64,000 nucleotides of DNA. Origin: Crotophaga sulcirostris (Eukaryota > Chordata > Aves > Cuculiformes > Crotophagidae). The stretch spans positions 2,942,726-3,006,725 of the forward strand of contig VYZB01000024.1 in NCBI GenBank assembly GCA_013397455.1, written 5' to 3'. The notes under the pieces are model-generated. The model saw only the letters and a list, made by a program, of their open reading frames with translations, had not been told where the DNA came from and did no database searches. Below are positions 38,930 to 52,000 of the stretch, piece by piece. The position numbers were made by a program, and so were the translations under genes. Numbering within the stretch: the first letter of the stretch is position 1; the number at the start of each line of letters is the position of its first letter.

Positions 38930-39480
38930 TCCTTTGAGTGCTCATTCCCTTTCTTCCTCCCAATCTGCTTCTCATCCTTTGCCCTCCTGCCCGCTGAAAC
39001 TGAGGCAAAGCATTCGCTTATTCTGGGTTCATATTTAGACTACTATTTATCCTATACTATACTACATGCAGAGAATTCCTGTTTTCTTTAACTCCTTTTT
39101 TAATCTACATTACTAAAGAACCTCTTGCTACTTGTATTAATTCCATTCACAAATCTAGAGTAGCTCTATATTTGGCAGCTTTCCCTGTGTCCATATACTT
39201 CTATGACTGTTTATTATCTACCTCACTTAATAAAACATAGTTTAAATCAATACCACTGAACACTGACTCAATAACTGAAAATTTTATCTGTTGGCTATAA
39301 TGCTCAGGATGTACTCGGAACTTACCATTTTTAGTACTACTTATTTCTCAAGTTTGTGTCTGAAAGTTTGGAGCTTCCTATAATGAAATACTTTGTAGTA
39401 GCAGTTATCTTTCTATATTGTGTTATAGCTGGATCTATCTATATTAAGAACTAGACACCTCATATGTCCCCAGGACATCC
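38930..39480 (-). mobile_element. Probable ancient CR1-type fragment upstream of RT core, antisense
   Basis: The minus strand of about 39130-38990 reads agcaagaggttctttagtaa, later gtagtctaaatatgaaccc, then gcgaatgctttgcctcagtt. This pattern fits the diverged turtle/archosaur CR1 region between endonuclease and RT ('SK-FF-N' followed by 'NE-FASVF'). The similarity is a chain of short matches with no open frame left, and the ends are estimates. It could be another old LINE of the same clade. Confidence 0.4.
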
Positions 39481-42400
39481 TTTCTTAATAACCCTTTCCT
39501 AAACTGATCTTTGCACACAGCAAAAAAAATTACTTTATCTATGTAATCTCTTTCTAAACACAGTCTACCATAGCAGTAATATACAATGTTAATCCACCTT
39601 TACCTTTATTTTCTGAAGTTTTTCCTCTGTAATAACTATTCCTTTCATTATTATTCTTCTCCCTTGTCTCTTTTATCCTTCACAATATCCATTTCCGTAT
39701 TCTTCAATCCTCCAGTTCTTATCTACGTTCTTCAAATTTATGTATGAACTGTTCTACTGGAGTTTATTGTAAAAATGGACTCAGACTGTCTTTCACATTC
39801 CTCATGTCCTCATTGACTCATTAGGTCAGTTGTGTCAGCTTTAAGTTTAGAAAAACGTTCTTCCTAATTAGGTGGAGTCAACCCATTGAACTTTTCTTGT
39901 GAATGCCTTTGCATGTGTGAATATCCACAGACCTCTTACAGCACTACTTCATGAGCTGAGTGTCCATAAGTGCATTTGTGCCAAAATGCATAATTACCCT
40001 TGATGAACTCAAGTGGGTATCTGGTGGTTAGTAACATTAGTTCACAACATTTTAGTCTTTTGGATTGTGAATAATGGTTCACCATAGCTATAGCATAGGG
40101 ATTTCATGTGAGGTTGTACTCTTACTACTGACAGTTATAAGAATAGTTATACCATGAACAAAGCTGATAAAGCCTTTATGTCCCTTCCACTTTGTTGGAA
40201 TAACTGTAGATCTTCCCACACAATGGGCCTTTGTTCTGTTCCTAGTGTTTCCCATAACTGTCTCTTCCGTACCTCTGCTTCTTTTCCAGATCCCCATGTT
40301 CTTTAGTCTATATTTGGCTCCTTTTCTGTTCTCTAGCTGCCTTTTCTAGTCTGATCCTGGCCAAGAGCCAGTACAGTCTGCACAGAGTCTGCAAGTACCT
40401 TTGTACTCTTTGTGTGTTACAACTGACCGTGGGTTAGTGCCCAGCAGAAGAGATAACAGTGAGTTCCTCTTCCTGGTCCTTCAGAGAGGGCACAAATAAA
40501 TTCTTCTTTACAAAGCCACTGATTCTAGTGAAACTTTTCAGCCATCGTGGAAAATTCACTTATTTGACAACTGGGGAGTCAGACAGACAGGAAGTACATA
40601 TGATTGTACAAGCCTCAGTTCCTTAGGACACCAGATGAACAATAATAACCAAAAATCACGAGAAAAATCAAAGAATGCAGAGTACAGATAAGAACAATTT
40701 TGGAAATAAATGTTGAGGTTTTATAACTTTAATTTTCTTTTCCTCCAAATTTATGTTCTTAATTTTTTTCCCAAATGTCAAAGGACTCTTGGAGAGGCAG
40801 CTCTGGGTTTAGTCCAGTTCCAGATTCAAGTATGGTCTCCCATGTTCCTTCAGCATCAGCAGGCAGAATCTGAGATAATGAAGAGGAAAAAGACAAGATA
40901 GGAATCACCTGTTTATACAAAGGGAGGCATCTAGACATGTTTAAAATGCTCCCACCTGACCATCACCTGCTGCTTCCGAAGATATCCTGTAAGTCCTCAG
41001 TCATATCTACCATCCCTGTGCTCATGTCTCAGATTCCCAGGCATGCCTCAAAGAAATGTGTATCATAAAAAAAAAACAATTAAACAAATATAGCTAAATT
41101 TAGTTGTCACTGAAGGTTATACTCCTCCTAATTTTTCCCTGCACAACAAATATTGCTTCTATTATAAACAAGTAGGTTTCTTATTAGAAGTGTCATTAAG
41201 AGAGATTTAAACATGTTGAAAAACAGCTGTGTTCACTCTCAGGATTTTAGCATCCTAGCAGAAAAAGAATATATTTCAGAGTTTGGCGCACTAGAGATTT
41301 TTGTCACTGGGAAGTGGCATAAGTCCTCCTCCTCCTGATATACTTTTAGAGATATTACAAGACTGTTTTCATCATTATGAGATCGCTCTTCTGTCTTTAA
41401 AAACAAAAAATGATCCCAAGGCTGATGTTCATGTGGCATACCACGTGTTTCCAGAGTTAACAAACTTCTCAGATAAACAGGAACTCTTAGACTTGTTTCA
41501 GGCATTCTGTTTGCACACTGACACAGAAAAGACTGAATCAGTTATCTTTTATTAAAATTGGAAAGCCTTAATTTTGAAACACAATTGAGCTAATAATGGC
41601 CAAAGAACTACTGAGTATATGAAGCACTAATTATCCCTCTACAGTTTATCTGGCAGATGTTAAAGCACTCTGCGTATGCTTCTAAGGCATCTCTAAAGTA
41701 GATAAGTTTCAGTCCATTCATGGAGTTTAATTTTCTTCACCAATTTATTTTCTGCTAGATTGATGAGAATGTTAGAAAACTAAAGTTATAAATACAAAAA
41801 GGACTGTTTTACTAGCTGAATCGTTCCATATTATAATGTTTTAATATAAACATATTAGAACTAGAATTAAGCAACTTCTGAAATATTTCCTTTCCTTGTC
41901 TTGAATTTAAAAAGGGGGGTGGGGGGGCGTGTTTACATATTAATATTTTATCCTTTTTAAAAAAAAAAGATGCTGAGTGTCATTATATGAACTTTTCCTA
42001 ACTTTTCACAAGGAAAATTTAAAACCTACTCCTATGTAAACCTTGTCTATAGGTGGTTTTGTACTCTGAGGCTTATTAGTCATAGATATCATAGGGGTAA
42101 AGGAAAAAAGAATACAAGAGCCCTTCTTGTCTTAGCTGTGTTTGGCTTTCACCTGTCCACAAGTTGAGCCTCAAAGTGAAAAAAAGAAGGAAATTGAGTA
42201 CAAAAATTTCATTTTACTTTTTCCCACACAAGCAGCTCTGACGGGAAGATTTCTGTTAAAAAAGCCTGTAAGGTAATTCGTTCCTAAAATTTTATTGATC
42301 ATAGGATGTAGTCTGCCATCAGCATTCATCCTTCGGATACAAGAGCATCATATTTAATAAAGTTTGGCTACATAGTATCTTCTACTGCTTTAGGCATTTT

Positions 42401-43385
42401 GTTCTCTATTTTCTCCATGATTGACTTGGAGAAACACAATTGAGGGTTTATCTTAACTCATCCGAAGTCATTATCCTGTCTCTTTTTCAGCCTGATGAAA
42501 GAGAACATGCTTTCTATTTTTCAGCACATTAATCTTTATAGCAAGGGTCTTGCCATAGTCCTGTGGGTAGAAGAGAAGAAAGAGATTATCAAGAAGGACT
42601 GCAGGGGATGTTGGCATATCACCATTTAGTTTATAAATGAAATTGGTTAACAACAACTTTATTTCCTTCTTTTTTATGTAGAATGTAGAAGAGCACCTTT
42701 CTCATTCCTTTGTATTTTACAAAGATCAAAGGAAATTTCTTAATAGCTTTAAAGACTCTAGAAGTCTGGAAATACCTGAGGAGGAGGAAAAAAAGAACTG
42801 TGTAGGGCTTAGCTAAGTGGAAGTGTGCTCTGGAACAGCAAATTTGATACAGGTGTGGTTTTTGTTAGACCATAAGCTGGATCCAGCATTTACTAGCATT
42901 GAAAGAGGCAGAACTAAGCACAAGGGACCGAGCATCCTCTATCCCATGCAATTCGGAAAAAACAGAGCAACATGAAGTTAGAACTCTAATACTAAACTCT
43001 TATACAGATATTTGCTTTTGAACAGCCTAATACGCTTTACAAATGAGGTTTGTAGAAGTATCACATTTTTGCATGGCAGAAGTGAGATACTGAAGCAGCA
43101 GGCACTGAAACAGCATGCAAGTTTTCTGACTCCTAGCATTTTGATCTCAGCTTGCGACTAAGGGCTTAGAAAACACAGCTAAAGCAAAGAAGAGCTGCTG
43201 AAATTGCCCACATTTGCTGTAGATGACCAGAATTTATGAACCTAATAGAGAAAACTCTGTCTCTTCTGTGGAATGCTAGAGGAAAAGCCAATGACAGGAT
43301 CCTTGTGGGCATGCTTACAGTCTATTTTTCTAAGGCTACCAAGACTCTTCATGCGCATTTATACTTGTTCTTTTGAGTGCACATA
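39481..43385. other. Spacer, no gene seen; G-run at 41914-41927
   Basis: Non-coding sequence. At 41914-41927 there is GGGGGGTGGGGGGG, a near-homopolymer G run, followed within 40 bases by a poly-A run (41959-41969). Frames such as 41301-41555 (+) and 41239-41505 (-) overlap on opposite strands and are unremarkable. Confidence 0.5.
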
Positions 43386-44074
43386 TCAGGGCTCTGCGTG
43401 GGCTGATGGCTGCATGGCCTGCTGGCTCCATGGGGAGGGGAGGGCAGGGCAGGGCCTCACACCAGATCCCATCCCACTGCCCCAGCTGAGGAGCAGGAAG
43501 GCAGCCAGGGCTGCCACGGCCCTTAGCATTGAGCATCTCCCTGGGCTGAGGTCAGGCCAGGACATCCGCTCAGGAGTGCACCTGGGTCTGGCTCAGCAGG
43601 GCCCATGGCAGATCCAGGCTTGACTGCAATGTGGCAGGGCTGGAGCTCAGGGATGCCGTCACTGGGGCCTCATGTGGGAGCCGCCCCCATGGGCAGGAGG
43701 TTGGCCCTGGGTGAAGCCTCCCCACTGCACATCCAGGAGCCTCTCCCCAGGTCACAGAAGAACATGGACACCCTGGCTTTTGCTAGTGCTGCACAGGCTC
43801 TGCCCTGCAGCCAGCCCCAGTGGGGGATGTGCTCACAGCCCAGACAGTACATTGCCAAAAAATTCCTTCCAACAAGGGCACTTTGAACTCCACGGAACAA
43901 TTTCTTAACAAATCTGAGACAGGGCCAAAACATCTCCAGGGCAGCACAGACCCTGTGAGCTGTGTGGGGCCAATGGTTGGACAGGGCAGGGAGACCCCTG
44001 CGACCTGAGTGCAGGACCCTCAGCAGGGCAGAGTCAAACAGACCTGTGGCTGTTGCCTGTAGAGAAAAACCTCA
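43386..44074 (-). other. G+C-rich block with unassigned minus-strand open frames
   Basis: This block is visibly G+C-rich between A+T-rich flanks and has few CpG dinucleotides. On the minus strand a 133-codon frame is open from 44071 to the stop at 43672-43670. It starts just inside an acceptor-like tract (ggtttttctctacag, AG at 44058-44057), and its first ATG is at 43933. The internal peptide includes HWPHTAHRVCAALEMFWPCL and CLGCEHIPHWGWLQG. Further along, a 47-codon frame (43529-43386) begins MLRAVAALAAFLLLSW, which resembles a signal peptide. Plus-strand frames are also open over 43273-43908, as expected of G+C-rich DNA, so coding is not demonstrated. I do not recognise the family. Candidates are an endogenous retroelement piece, an LTR, an old exon, or a compositional islet. 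Confidence 0.4.
43432..43454 (+). other. G-quadruplex-type motif
   Basis: Five G-runs (4, 4, 3, 3, 3) occur within 23 bases, separated by A, A, CA and CA. This satisfies the usual G-quadruplex pattern with loops of 1-2 bases. It sits in the G+C-rich block, 44 bases from that block's minus-strand stop at 43386. Confidence 0.75.
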
Positions 44075-47000
44075 TCGACCTTGGAAATATGTTGCAAAAC
44101 TATGAATTAAAATTGATAAAATTACAGCTCAGGCACTATTTTTATAGGTATCCCACCTTAGATCACACTGAAATTATAAAAGCATAGCAATAGTAAATGC
44201 TGCATATGATTAATGCTAAGACCTTCCTCACAGAACTATTTGGTTAAGCATTTCCAGTACATCATGGCCCCTACAGTAGGGAACAGTAGAAAATATGGCA
44301 TTGATTTGTGTAAATTTTCACTGCACACAGTAAAAAATAACTAAATTACTTGTCTTACAGATTCCTGCTGTGCCCTGGGAAGAGTGTAGGCAGTTGTATA
44401 CAAATGATGTGGGGATCTCTCTGCTTGATGGAAGACTGACATTTATACTTTCAGCAGCTTTAAAACATTGTGCTCATGGGTTAGACGAGTGTAGATATCC
44501 AATAACATTTGTTTCTGCATCAATACAGATTAATAGCCAAGGCCCAGTCACTACCTGAAAAGAGAAAACTCACACAAGGACCATGCAATTATTCATGTTT
44601 CCTGTACAAGATTCATCCTGATTTTTTTCCAGGATCCTACAAAACTTCTGTTGGTATTATCATTGCAAGGGACAAGATTTATGCCCACATGCACACAGAG
44701 AAAGAAACAGTCTGTTTTCTTCATACCCTACAATCCTGCCAAGGCACCTAAGGAGCCTAGTAAACAAAAATGCTAGTAGAAGAAAGACCGGTTCATTTCT
44801 TTGGCTCTGAGGTACCCCACCATCTCCTTCTGTTTCCTGCCAGCATGTCTCCAATAAAGATATGCTGCCAGAGCTTTTATGTGATTTCTAGGGTCCTTCA
44901 TCAGCTAGCTTGTGCAGAGCAGGTGACTTTTAAAGTTAACAGAAGCTGAAGTTCAGACTGGAGGTTTACTTTGTGGCTGGTAAGGAACAGGTTCATAAGG
45001 CCAGAAGAAGAGTAAGGACTAAATCTAGTTAGAGCACAAAGCAGAGAACAGAGAGGCTTTGATTTTTATCTGTGCTTCCAGGATAATTTTGAATTTTTTC
45101 CAAAAATTTTTAAAGCTGAAATCAGTGGGTTTGTAAGTTTTCCAAACTTATACAACTGGTAGTTCACAAAGACCATTTTGACTTTTGAAAGCAGGTCACT
45201 GATTATAACCAAGCAATATTACAGCCATTAATTATTATAAAGACTGCAGTCCTTGAGTAAACTGTACTAAGAAGAAAAAGGAAGCAGTGTTGTAGCATTT
45301 GGAAAATTCTGCTCCTTTTCCAAGTAAAAAGTTGTGTAGACATGCTTTCATTGCCATACATGTAAACTAGCTACTTCTTGCTCTCAGAAATATTTTAGGA
45401 CTTAGCTTGGTTAAATATTTTTTTCTTATTTTTGCAGGCTACCTAAGAATAAGCCTCTGCTTTAAAAATATAATTAATCAGCAGTAGGCATTGGTCGTGC
45501 CCTAAGGGTACATGAACATTAGGGGAAAACATTTTGAGTCTCTACCACAGATATTATGTGTGGTCTTGGATAATGTTTTCAAATTTTCTGTCCTTAGCAC
45601 TGGGAAAATGTTGAGCTCCTCACAAGAATGTGATTTCACAAAAGCTAATGTATTTTGAAATGTTTATGCAATGTTAGGCTTGCTTTCAGACATTATGACT
45701 CGATAACACTATTCTGTCAAAAGTGTCTTTAAAACATTGCAGAGAAAAATCAATTTTTAAAATTTTTTCTCTTTTTCTCTTTTTTTTGGTGGGATAGCTG
45801 AGTAGCTAGCAAATAATGTATGATAACAAAGTAAACCAGGCAAAACACTTTGAAACAGAAAACACTTGTCTTCTATAGAAAAGAATTAATTTTAAAATTT
45901 CAGCAGTACAAGGAAGGTTTTCCATTATAAAGATCTATGGATATATCATTGAAGATGCTAGTGGTTTTGGGAAGAATGTTACCGTGGTCATGAACAAAAG
46001 CTGTTGTGTTTATATTGGGTACAGATGAGAGGAAAAACAGGCAGAAACCCAGTCTCCCAGTGGAACAGCAAAAGTAGAACATACCAAAATAAAGAAATAA
46101 GAGTTCCAGCAAAGCCAAGCAGGCCATATGGTGCAGTAATTTAAACAAAGCTAAAAAGGGTGAAAAACTTGTTTCAACAGGTATTTATAAAGGCAGAAAG
46201 AATCCACTGGCAGGACAACCGTGGAAATAACTGCTGGAAGGTTTCGGCTGTAGAAGAGCAGAGGGGAGGTCAGCAAAGAGAAGATTTTAGTGTTGAGCTA
46301 CCCCTGCTCTGGTTGGGTCCCTGCTCAGTATAAACAGGAGGCTAATCGCAACTGTGATTCCTAGTTTAAATGAGCCTCTCTAAACCTTCTAACAGAAAAG
46401 TAAAAATGGTATTAATGAGATAGACATAGGAGGAATCAGTAGAAGAACTGGCAGTAAAAACAACAGAAAATCTTTATTTCCAATTTTTTTTATTCAGTGC
46501 CCTGTAAATAACAACTATCTCTGTGTATACCATTGCCCACTTTGTGGATTGAGAACATGTGGCTATTCCACAGAGAATTTAACTTACTTCTTACAGGCGA
46601 TGTGTGAAAAGGTCTGCAGATCCAGGTATCAACATTAGAAGGAGTTGCTGAAGATTTTGGGTGACTGATTTAATATGCATTTAAGACTATCAGTCTTGGT
46701 CCTGTAATTTAAGTATCAACTGTAGTCAAATAATTCAGAAATCATTAGAAAAATCAGCTGATATGTTCTAAAGATATCACGTACCTTTACAACAACATGC
46801 ATAGCCTGACTTCTGATCTTTCCTCCCACATTTTCCATGTTGCAGTCTTTCCATATTTCTCTTGCCTCCTTAGATTTAATTCTTTTTCTTTGTAGGACAG
46901 ATTTTAGGTGCATTTAAAACTGAAGAGCATTTCCTTCAGGCACATTTCTTAGAGGAATTTTATAGAAGTCTTTACAGAATCACATTGTTTAACATGCTCT

Positions 47001-47571
47001 AAAAATAAAAAAGTAGTTTTCTGTTTAGTGCAATGATTTTCCCTATCGCATATTCTTTGGCTGCAATGAGGATTTGATCAAAACTAGATTGATCTCTCTG
47101 TTGTTGTTTATATTCTTTCTCTTTTGGTGGGAGTTAGCGTAAAATAATCTAGAAGTTACTTCCCTTTAGATGGTTTGTTGAACACTTCTTACTCTTATGC
47201 TTTAGATTCATATAGGGTTTGCAGGGAGTTTTACTGTGCAGTTCTTTTTACAAAGTCTTGAGTGAAACCCGAGTTTCTCAAAGGCATTCACGATGATCTG
47301 TTCATGGTCAAGTGTGCATGTATCAAATTGGGAAATCTCCATCAAAATAGAAATTAAAAAACTGAATAAAGTTTATATGTTTTTAAAGTTTATAAATATA
47401 TAAGCTTAATAAATTTTCAAATTTTGCAATGGTTTAGGTACTGCAGAGGCTGTAGAGTATCAGTTCCAGATATTCGACATGCCCAATCTGAACATATGGG
47501 AAAGGTCTGAAAGACTTGGGTTGGCATTGTATCTCCACCTGTGGAAACTTCAAAATAAAACCACAGTAGCT

Positions 47572-47592
47572 GGGAGGGAGGGTGGGAGGGGG
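47572..47592 (+). other. G-quadruplex-type motif with single-base loops
   Basis: Five G-runs (3, 3, 3, 3 and 5) are separated by single bases (A, A, T, A) in 21 bases. Single-base loops favour very stable parallel quadruplexes in general. The flanks (agtagct before, agaaacagggagg after) are not G+C-rich, so it is an isolated motif rather than part of an island. Confidence 0.85.
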
Positions 47593-48351
47593 AGAAACAG
47601 GGAGGAACGACATGAGCCTCTTGGCATTTTTTACTACTAAAACTAAAGATTACATTTATTCTCTCTTTCAGCATCTCCAGATATTTACCCTTCTGGGAAA
47701 TGAGACAAGTACTATAAACTTTCTACTTTGGAATCATATCAAAGAATTTATTTTCCAAAGCCTTCATCTTGATTGAAGCCAGAGAGCAAACTCCTGGGAA
47801 CAGCTTTCCCTTGGGACATGCTGAGATGCTGCATTCAAAACTGTTAGAGGACAGGTCAACTGATGAAGGCTGATCCAGGAGTGTCCCAGGGAAGAAGCAG
47901 CTGGAAGTGTCTACCATATGGGTGCAGGAGGTCGAGGCTGCAGAGGTCTGTGTAATAACGGAGGAGAGCTGTAGCTGGCAAAGATGCTTTCCCTCACTGC
48001 ATGAAAAATGCCAAGAGGGAAAATTGCTTCAGATAATGAGCTTAGATGTGGAACAGAAGATCTGAGTGGGATTGTTTAGACAGAAAAGTTGAGAGCAAAT
48101 TCAGAGTTCAGCGAAATGTCCAAGAGTTGACATAGCATCTGCTGTCTTTAGCTACTCTCCTCAGTGAGGGAAAGAATTTACAGGCCAGAAAGGGGAGGCA
48201 TCCATGTCCCTGAAGCCTGACCCTGGGCTTTTGAGTATCCATAGCACCCGTACGTTTTGTTTGTGTCACACTACAGCCCCCTTCCCTGATCTTTGCTGCT
48301 CATAGGACTGTGAATGCACTCCACGAACTCAGTCTGACCTTCAGAGATTAA

Positions 48352-48379
48352 GTTAATTTCATGCTGTTAATTTCATGCC
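48352..48379. repeat. 14-bp tandem duplication
   Basis: gttaatttcatgct (48352-48365) is followed directly by gttaatttcatgcc (48366-48379), with one mismatch at the last base. A simple local duplication. Confidence 0.85.
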
Positions 48380-49012
48380 AATATATGAGGGACTGAAAAC
48401 ATGCATTCATGAATCATGTCAAGTTAATATGATCTAGAAGCGATCACAAGGCCTGCAAACTGGTACCTTCCAGATGGCTTGAATTGTTCGTATGGCCAAA
48501 CAGATGGCTGAAAAGTTCTTTCAGACAGGATATTATAGAAGGAACAGTATTCAAGTTTATTTCCTGCTAGTTTAGCACAGTTTCAGTCAGTAAAACCCAT
48601 GATCCAAGTTCAGAAGTTTTCAATTAAAAATAGAAAATCCAGATGCAGACAGAGATGTGTAGATGCACATGGACGTATTAAGTTAGCATCTTTGCAAGTC
48701 TTTATTCTTCTAAGGCATAAGTATTGTAAAGGTATTAATTCCAGTAAAGCTGTTTGCCATTTTGAGGGCTCTTTCCCCCCTTTTTTGTCATTAAGACATG
48801 AAAATAACTGCCAGAAAGTGTTTGTAAAGGAGCTAAAATGTATAAAGCGTAGACAGAGTCATTAGAAATTGATAAACAGTAGTGTAAATAATGTATTTTT
48901 TATAAAACAGTCCTTGTTTTCTTATGGCAACATTAGAGATCCTGAATAATTTTATTACATTGTTTAAATGATTTAATTTTTTTTTAAATTAGAAAATTAT
49001 GAAAGAAAAATG

Positions 49013-49080
49013 CAGTTGGACTTGATGATCTCAAAGGTCTTTTCCAACCAAGCAATTCTATGATTCTACAATTCTATGAA
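49013..49080 (+). mobile_element. CR1 LINE 3' tail
   Basis: Only the extreme 3' end of a CR1 is present: gttggacttgatgatctcaa, aggtcttttccaacc, then octamer tail units attctatgattct and acaattctatgaa. The poly-A-rich, decayed sequence just upstream carries no CR1 coding similarity, so this is an extremely 5'-truncated insertion. Confidence 0.9.
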
Positions 49081-52000
49081 TATTTGTTTAAACCAAAAGA
49101 ATAAGATATTGGATGTATTTTTAAAATTCTGTATCTTAAACTTGAGTGGTTAGACACCAATACTGAATTCTTCATATTAGAAGCAGTTTCTACCGTGAAG
49201 ACTTTTGATGTCATACAATTGATTCAGAGGACCAATGAACATTGCAGATCCATTGCTTGCTTTATAATCCGAATACAGAAAAGCATTTCCAAAACTACCT
49301 GTTTGAAACTCTATGAGAAAGATAATTTATATTAGAAATCACATACAAACTACTCCCACATGATAAAAACTATGTAAAAAAACCTATAAAGAAACTTCAG
49401 AAAATTTTTTATCCATTTTATTTGTTATATGATTTCTCATATTCAGTATTTGGCTGTTAATGCAATGTTTACATTTAGATTCAACTGATATATTTAAAGA
49501 CAGTGTTAGCACTGGTATTTTTTTAACTGCTTAGAAATATTTGCCAAGGCAAATATGGGTACGTACTGTTGTGTTTGTTGCACAAAAGCAGCATCTCAGC
49601 ATTACTACCAAACTCTAATTAGAGTCATTTCCTGCAGACTCTAGCATACCAAGCTTTCCTTCTAGCAAATTAGGCACAGAATTTTTAAGGTGTATAATGG
49701 GAAATCAATGGGAGCTCCTGACCTAGTTGTCTTTTAAGATATGGACCTAAGAGTTTTCTGGTGACAGGATGTTCATTCTCAGTTCTCTCTGTTGTGGATG
49801 CCAGTTTGAGAGGCAACACTTCCATTTACAAACTGCAACTACTTCAGAATGGTGATGTTTTCCCCTTGTCTTATTTTTATCAGACTTTCCACCATTACCT
49901 TGTCTATCATCTCCCTCACTGTTTCTCCAACTTTTTTGCTGTGCTCTTGAAATGTTTCCAACATCAACAAGTCACAACTGTAAGTAACATTTCTACTTAC
50001 CCAAACAGGTCAGAGATAAACTTTACAAAAAATATGTAAAGCAAAAATATTGAATTATTTTTAAAGTATCGTCTAACACTTATGTATTTTTTACCTTGAA
50101 ATTTTGTTATTCTTATTTAAAATGTGTTTTGGTTAGGATACCTGATTCGCCTGTTTACTGCTTACTGTGACCCTCTTGGAACCTCTTCCAGGCTGCATGA
50201 CCTGCAGGGAAAGTTGAGCTAAGCCAAACACTGCAATTGCTCCTACAGAGCAGACCAGTAGCTGCTTGTGAAATGAGATTATCCCAGGTGCATGGGTACC
50301 ACTGTAGGCACACTACACAGGTCTCCACACCAAATGCAAAGGTGCTACCCATGAGGTAGCATGTCATGGTCCATCCCAAATTCTATGTCACCAAATCATT
50401 GGACCTTGTTGGAAACTATTGCTAAAATCCTGGAGGCAAAAGGGGTGTGGAGTAATTATCGGGCACAAAGAAGAGACAGATGTTGAGCACACTGCAAAGC
50501 CATGGTGCTCATGAGGGAATGCCAGGTGAGCATGTTACAAAATGAAATCTTAATCTGAAAGAAACACATGCCATGGCATGCATATTTCTTCTACTTTGCC
50601 TTGTCCACACTTCTCAAGGACCAAGTGTCCTCGTCCACTTTGTCAAGCATTCCCCGTAGATTTACTGAACTTGAGTTCCCTTTATTCCTTTTGCTACCCT
50701 TCCTGTCCACAAACTACAAAGAAATTGATAACAATGAATCAAAAACAAGATAAAGGAGGAAAGAGAGGAAAATATGCTCATCTCATGGCAGTTTTCTCCA
50801 CATAAAAGACTCTTCTATCATAAGTGAGTAGATTATCATGGGATATTTGATTGTTATCCAGTGAGGTTTTGACTTACCTAAAGAGTCCTTACTTCATGGC
50901 TACACATAGATCCCAATGGATCCCAGTTCAGACTAATGAAAGGAATTATGTAAAAATAAAAAGACTCTTAAATATAGCAAAACCATTACATTGTATCAAA
51001 TTAATAAAATCCTCAGGTTTAGTTATCCTGAACAGTTAAACTAACTTTTTGTCAATTGACTCTTAAAGCTGATTTGCCTTGAAAAGCTTAAGAGTGATAC
51101 ATGCTTCCCATCCGTGGCTATGCACAGTACAAACTGGTATTTGGTTCTATGGAAATAAAACTGTTGCGTCTGAAATTTATTGCATTAAAAGCAGGTAGCA
51201 ACATGTAGACTAATGACAAGTTGTTAGTGATTAGGTCACCTCTAGAATAAATTAATTGGACATGTTTCCATGTTGTTCCCTTGACAAGAGACGTAAAACA
51301 GAAAATGTGTCATAAAAATATTTTGTGAGGACTAATTTCAATCAAAATGATGGATATGGACAAGGCTAATTGGTAGTTTGCCTTGGGCTTTAACTTCATT
51401 CACTTATTAGTGAGATATTATCTGGGTAGATGTTAAAATCTGCTGAATTATAACACAAGTCAAAAACTATCAGTGGGAAAATCCAACTGGTTTTCTAAGG
51501 TTAAGTTGTTCCATCTTGGTTGGTACTACTTTGCACATGCTTGGAGGGGAAGCACAGGGTAAAGACCAATCCAGTTACTCACAGTCTATAAATGCCTCCT
51601 CAGTAGGTGCATCATTAATTGCGATTAAAAAAAAGAAACGTTCTTATACATAAAACTTTTAATTTCAAGTATGAACAGCCAGCAATAATTACTAAAATGA
51701 CATAGAAGCTCTAAAAGCATTGCTTCTCCTGATGTTCTTGCTTCCATGACCATGTATTCAATAACAAGCACTGCACTAATATTTCAACATTGGGACAAAG
51801 CAGTGGGCAGTAGGGTGAGGAATAAAGCAAAACATTTTTTTTTCCACTGATATAATGAGTGGGAAAGCAAACTCTTGCAGTTGGATGGTGCAAAAAGTCC
51901 AAAAGACTAAGATAGTCTACTGTAATGTTTATTTTCTATGGTAAATCCTGCTTAAATATGTGTGAAGTATCTAGGAGCTGTGCATACACAGCAATGCAAA

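Larger units (their letters stand above)
44075..49012. other. Spacer, no gene seen; G4 motif and small duplication inside
   Basis: Non-coding sequence. It contains a compact G-quadruplex motif at 47572-47592 and a 14-bp tandem duplication at 48352-48379. Open frames up to 88 codons have no family resemblance. Confidence 0.5.

Noticed and set aside
41914..41927. G-run as a G-quadruplex
   Set aside because: It is two near-homopolymer G-runs split by one T, not four separated runs. A simple slippage product is the easier explanation.
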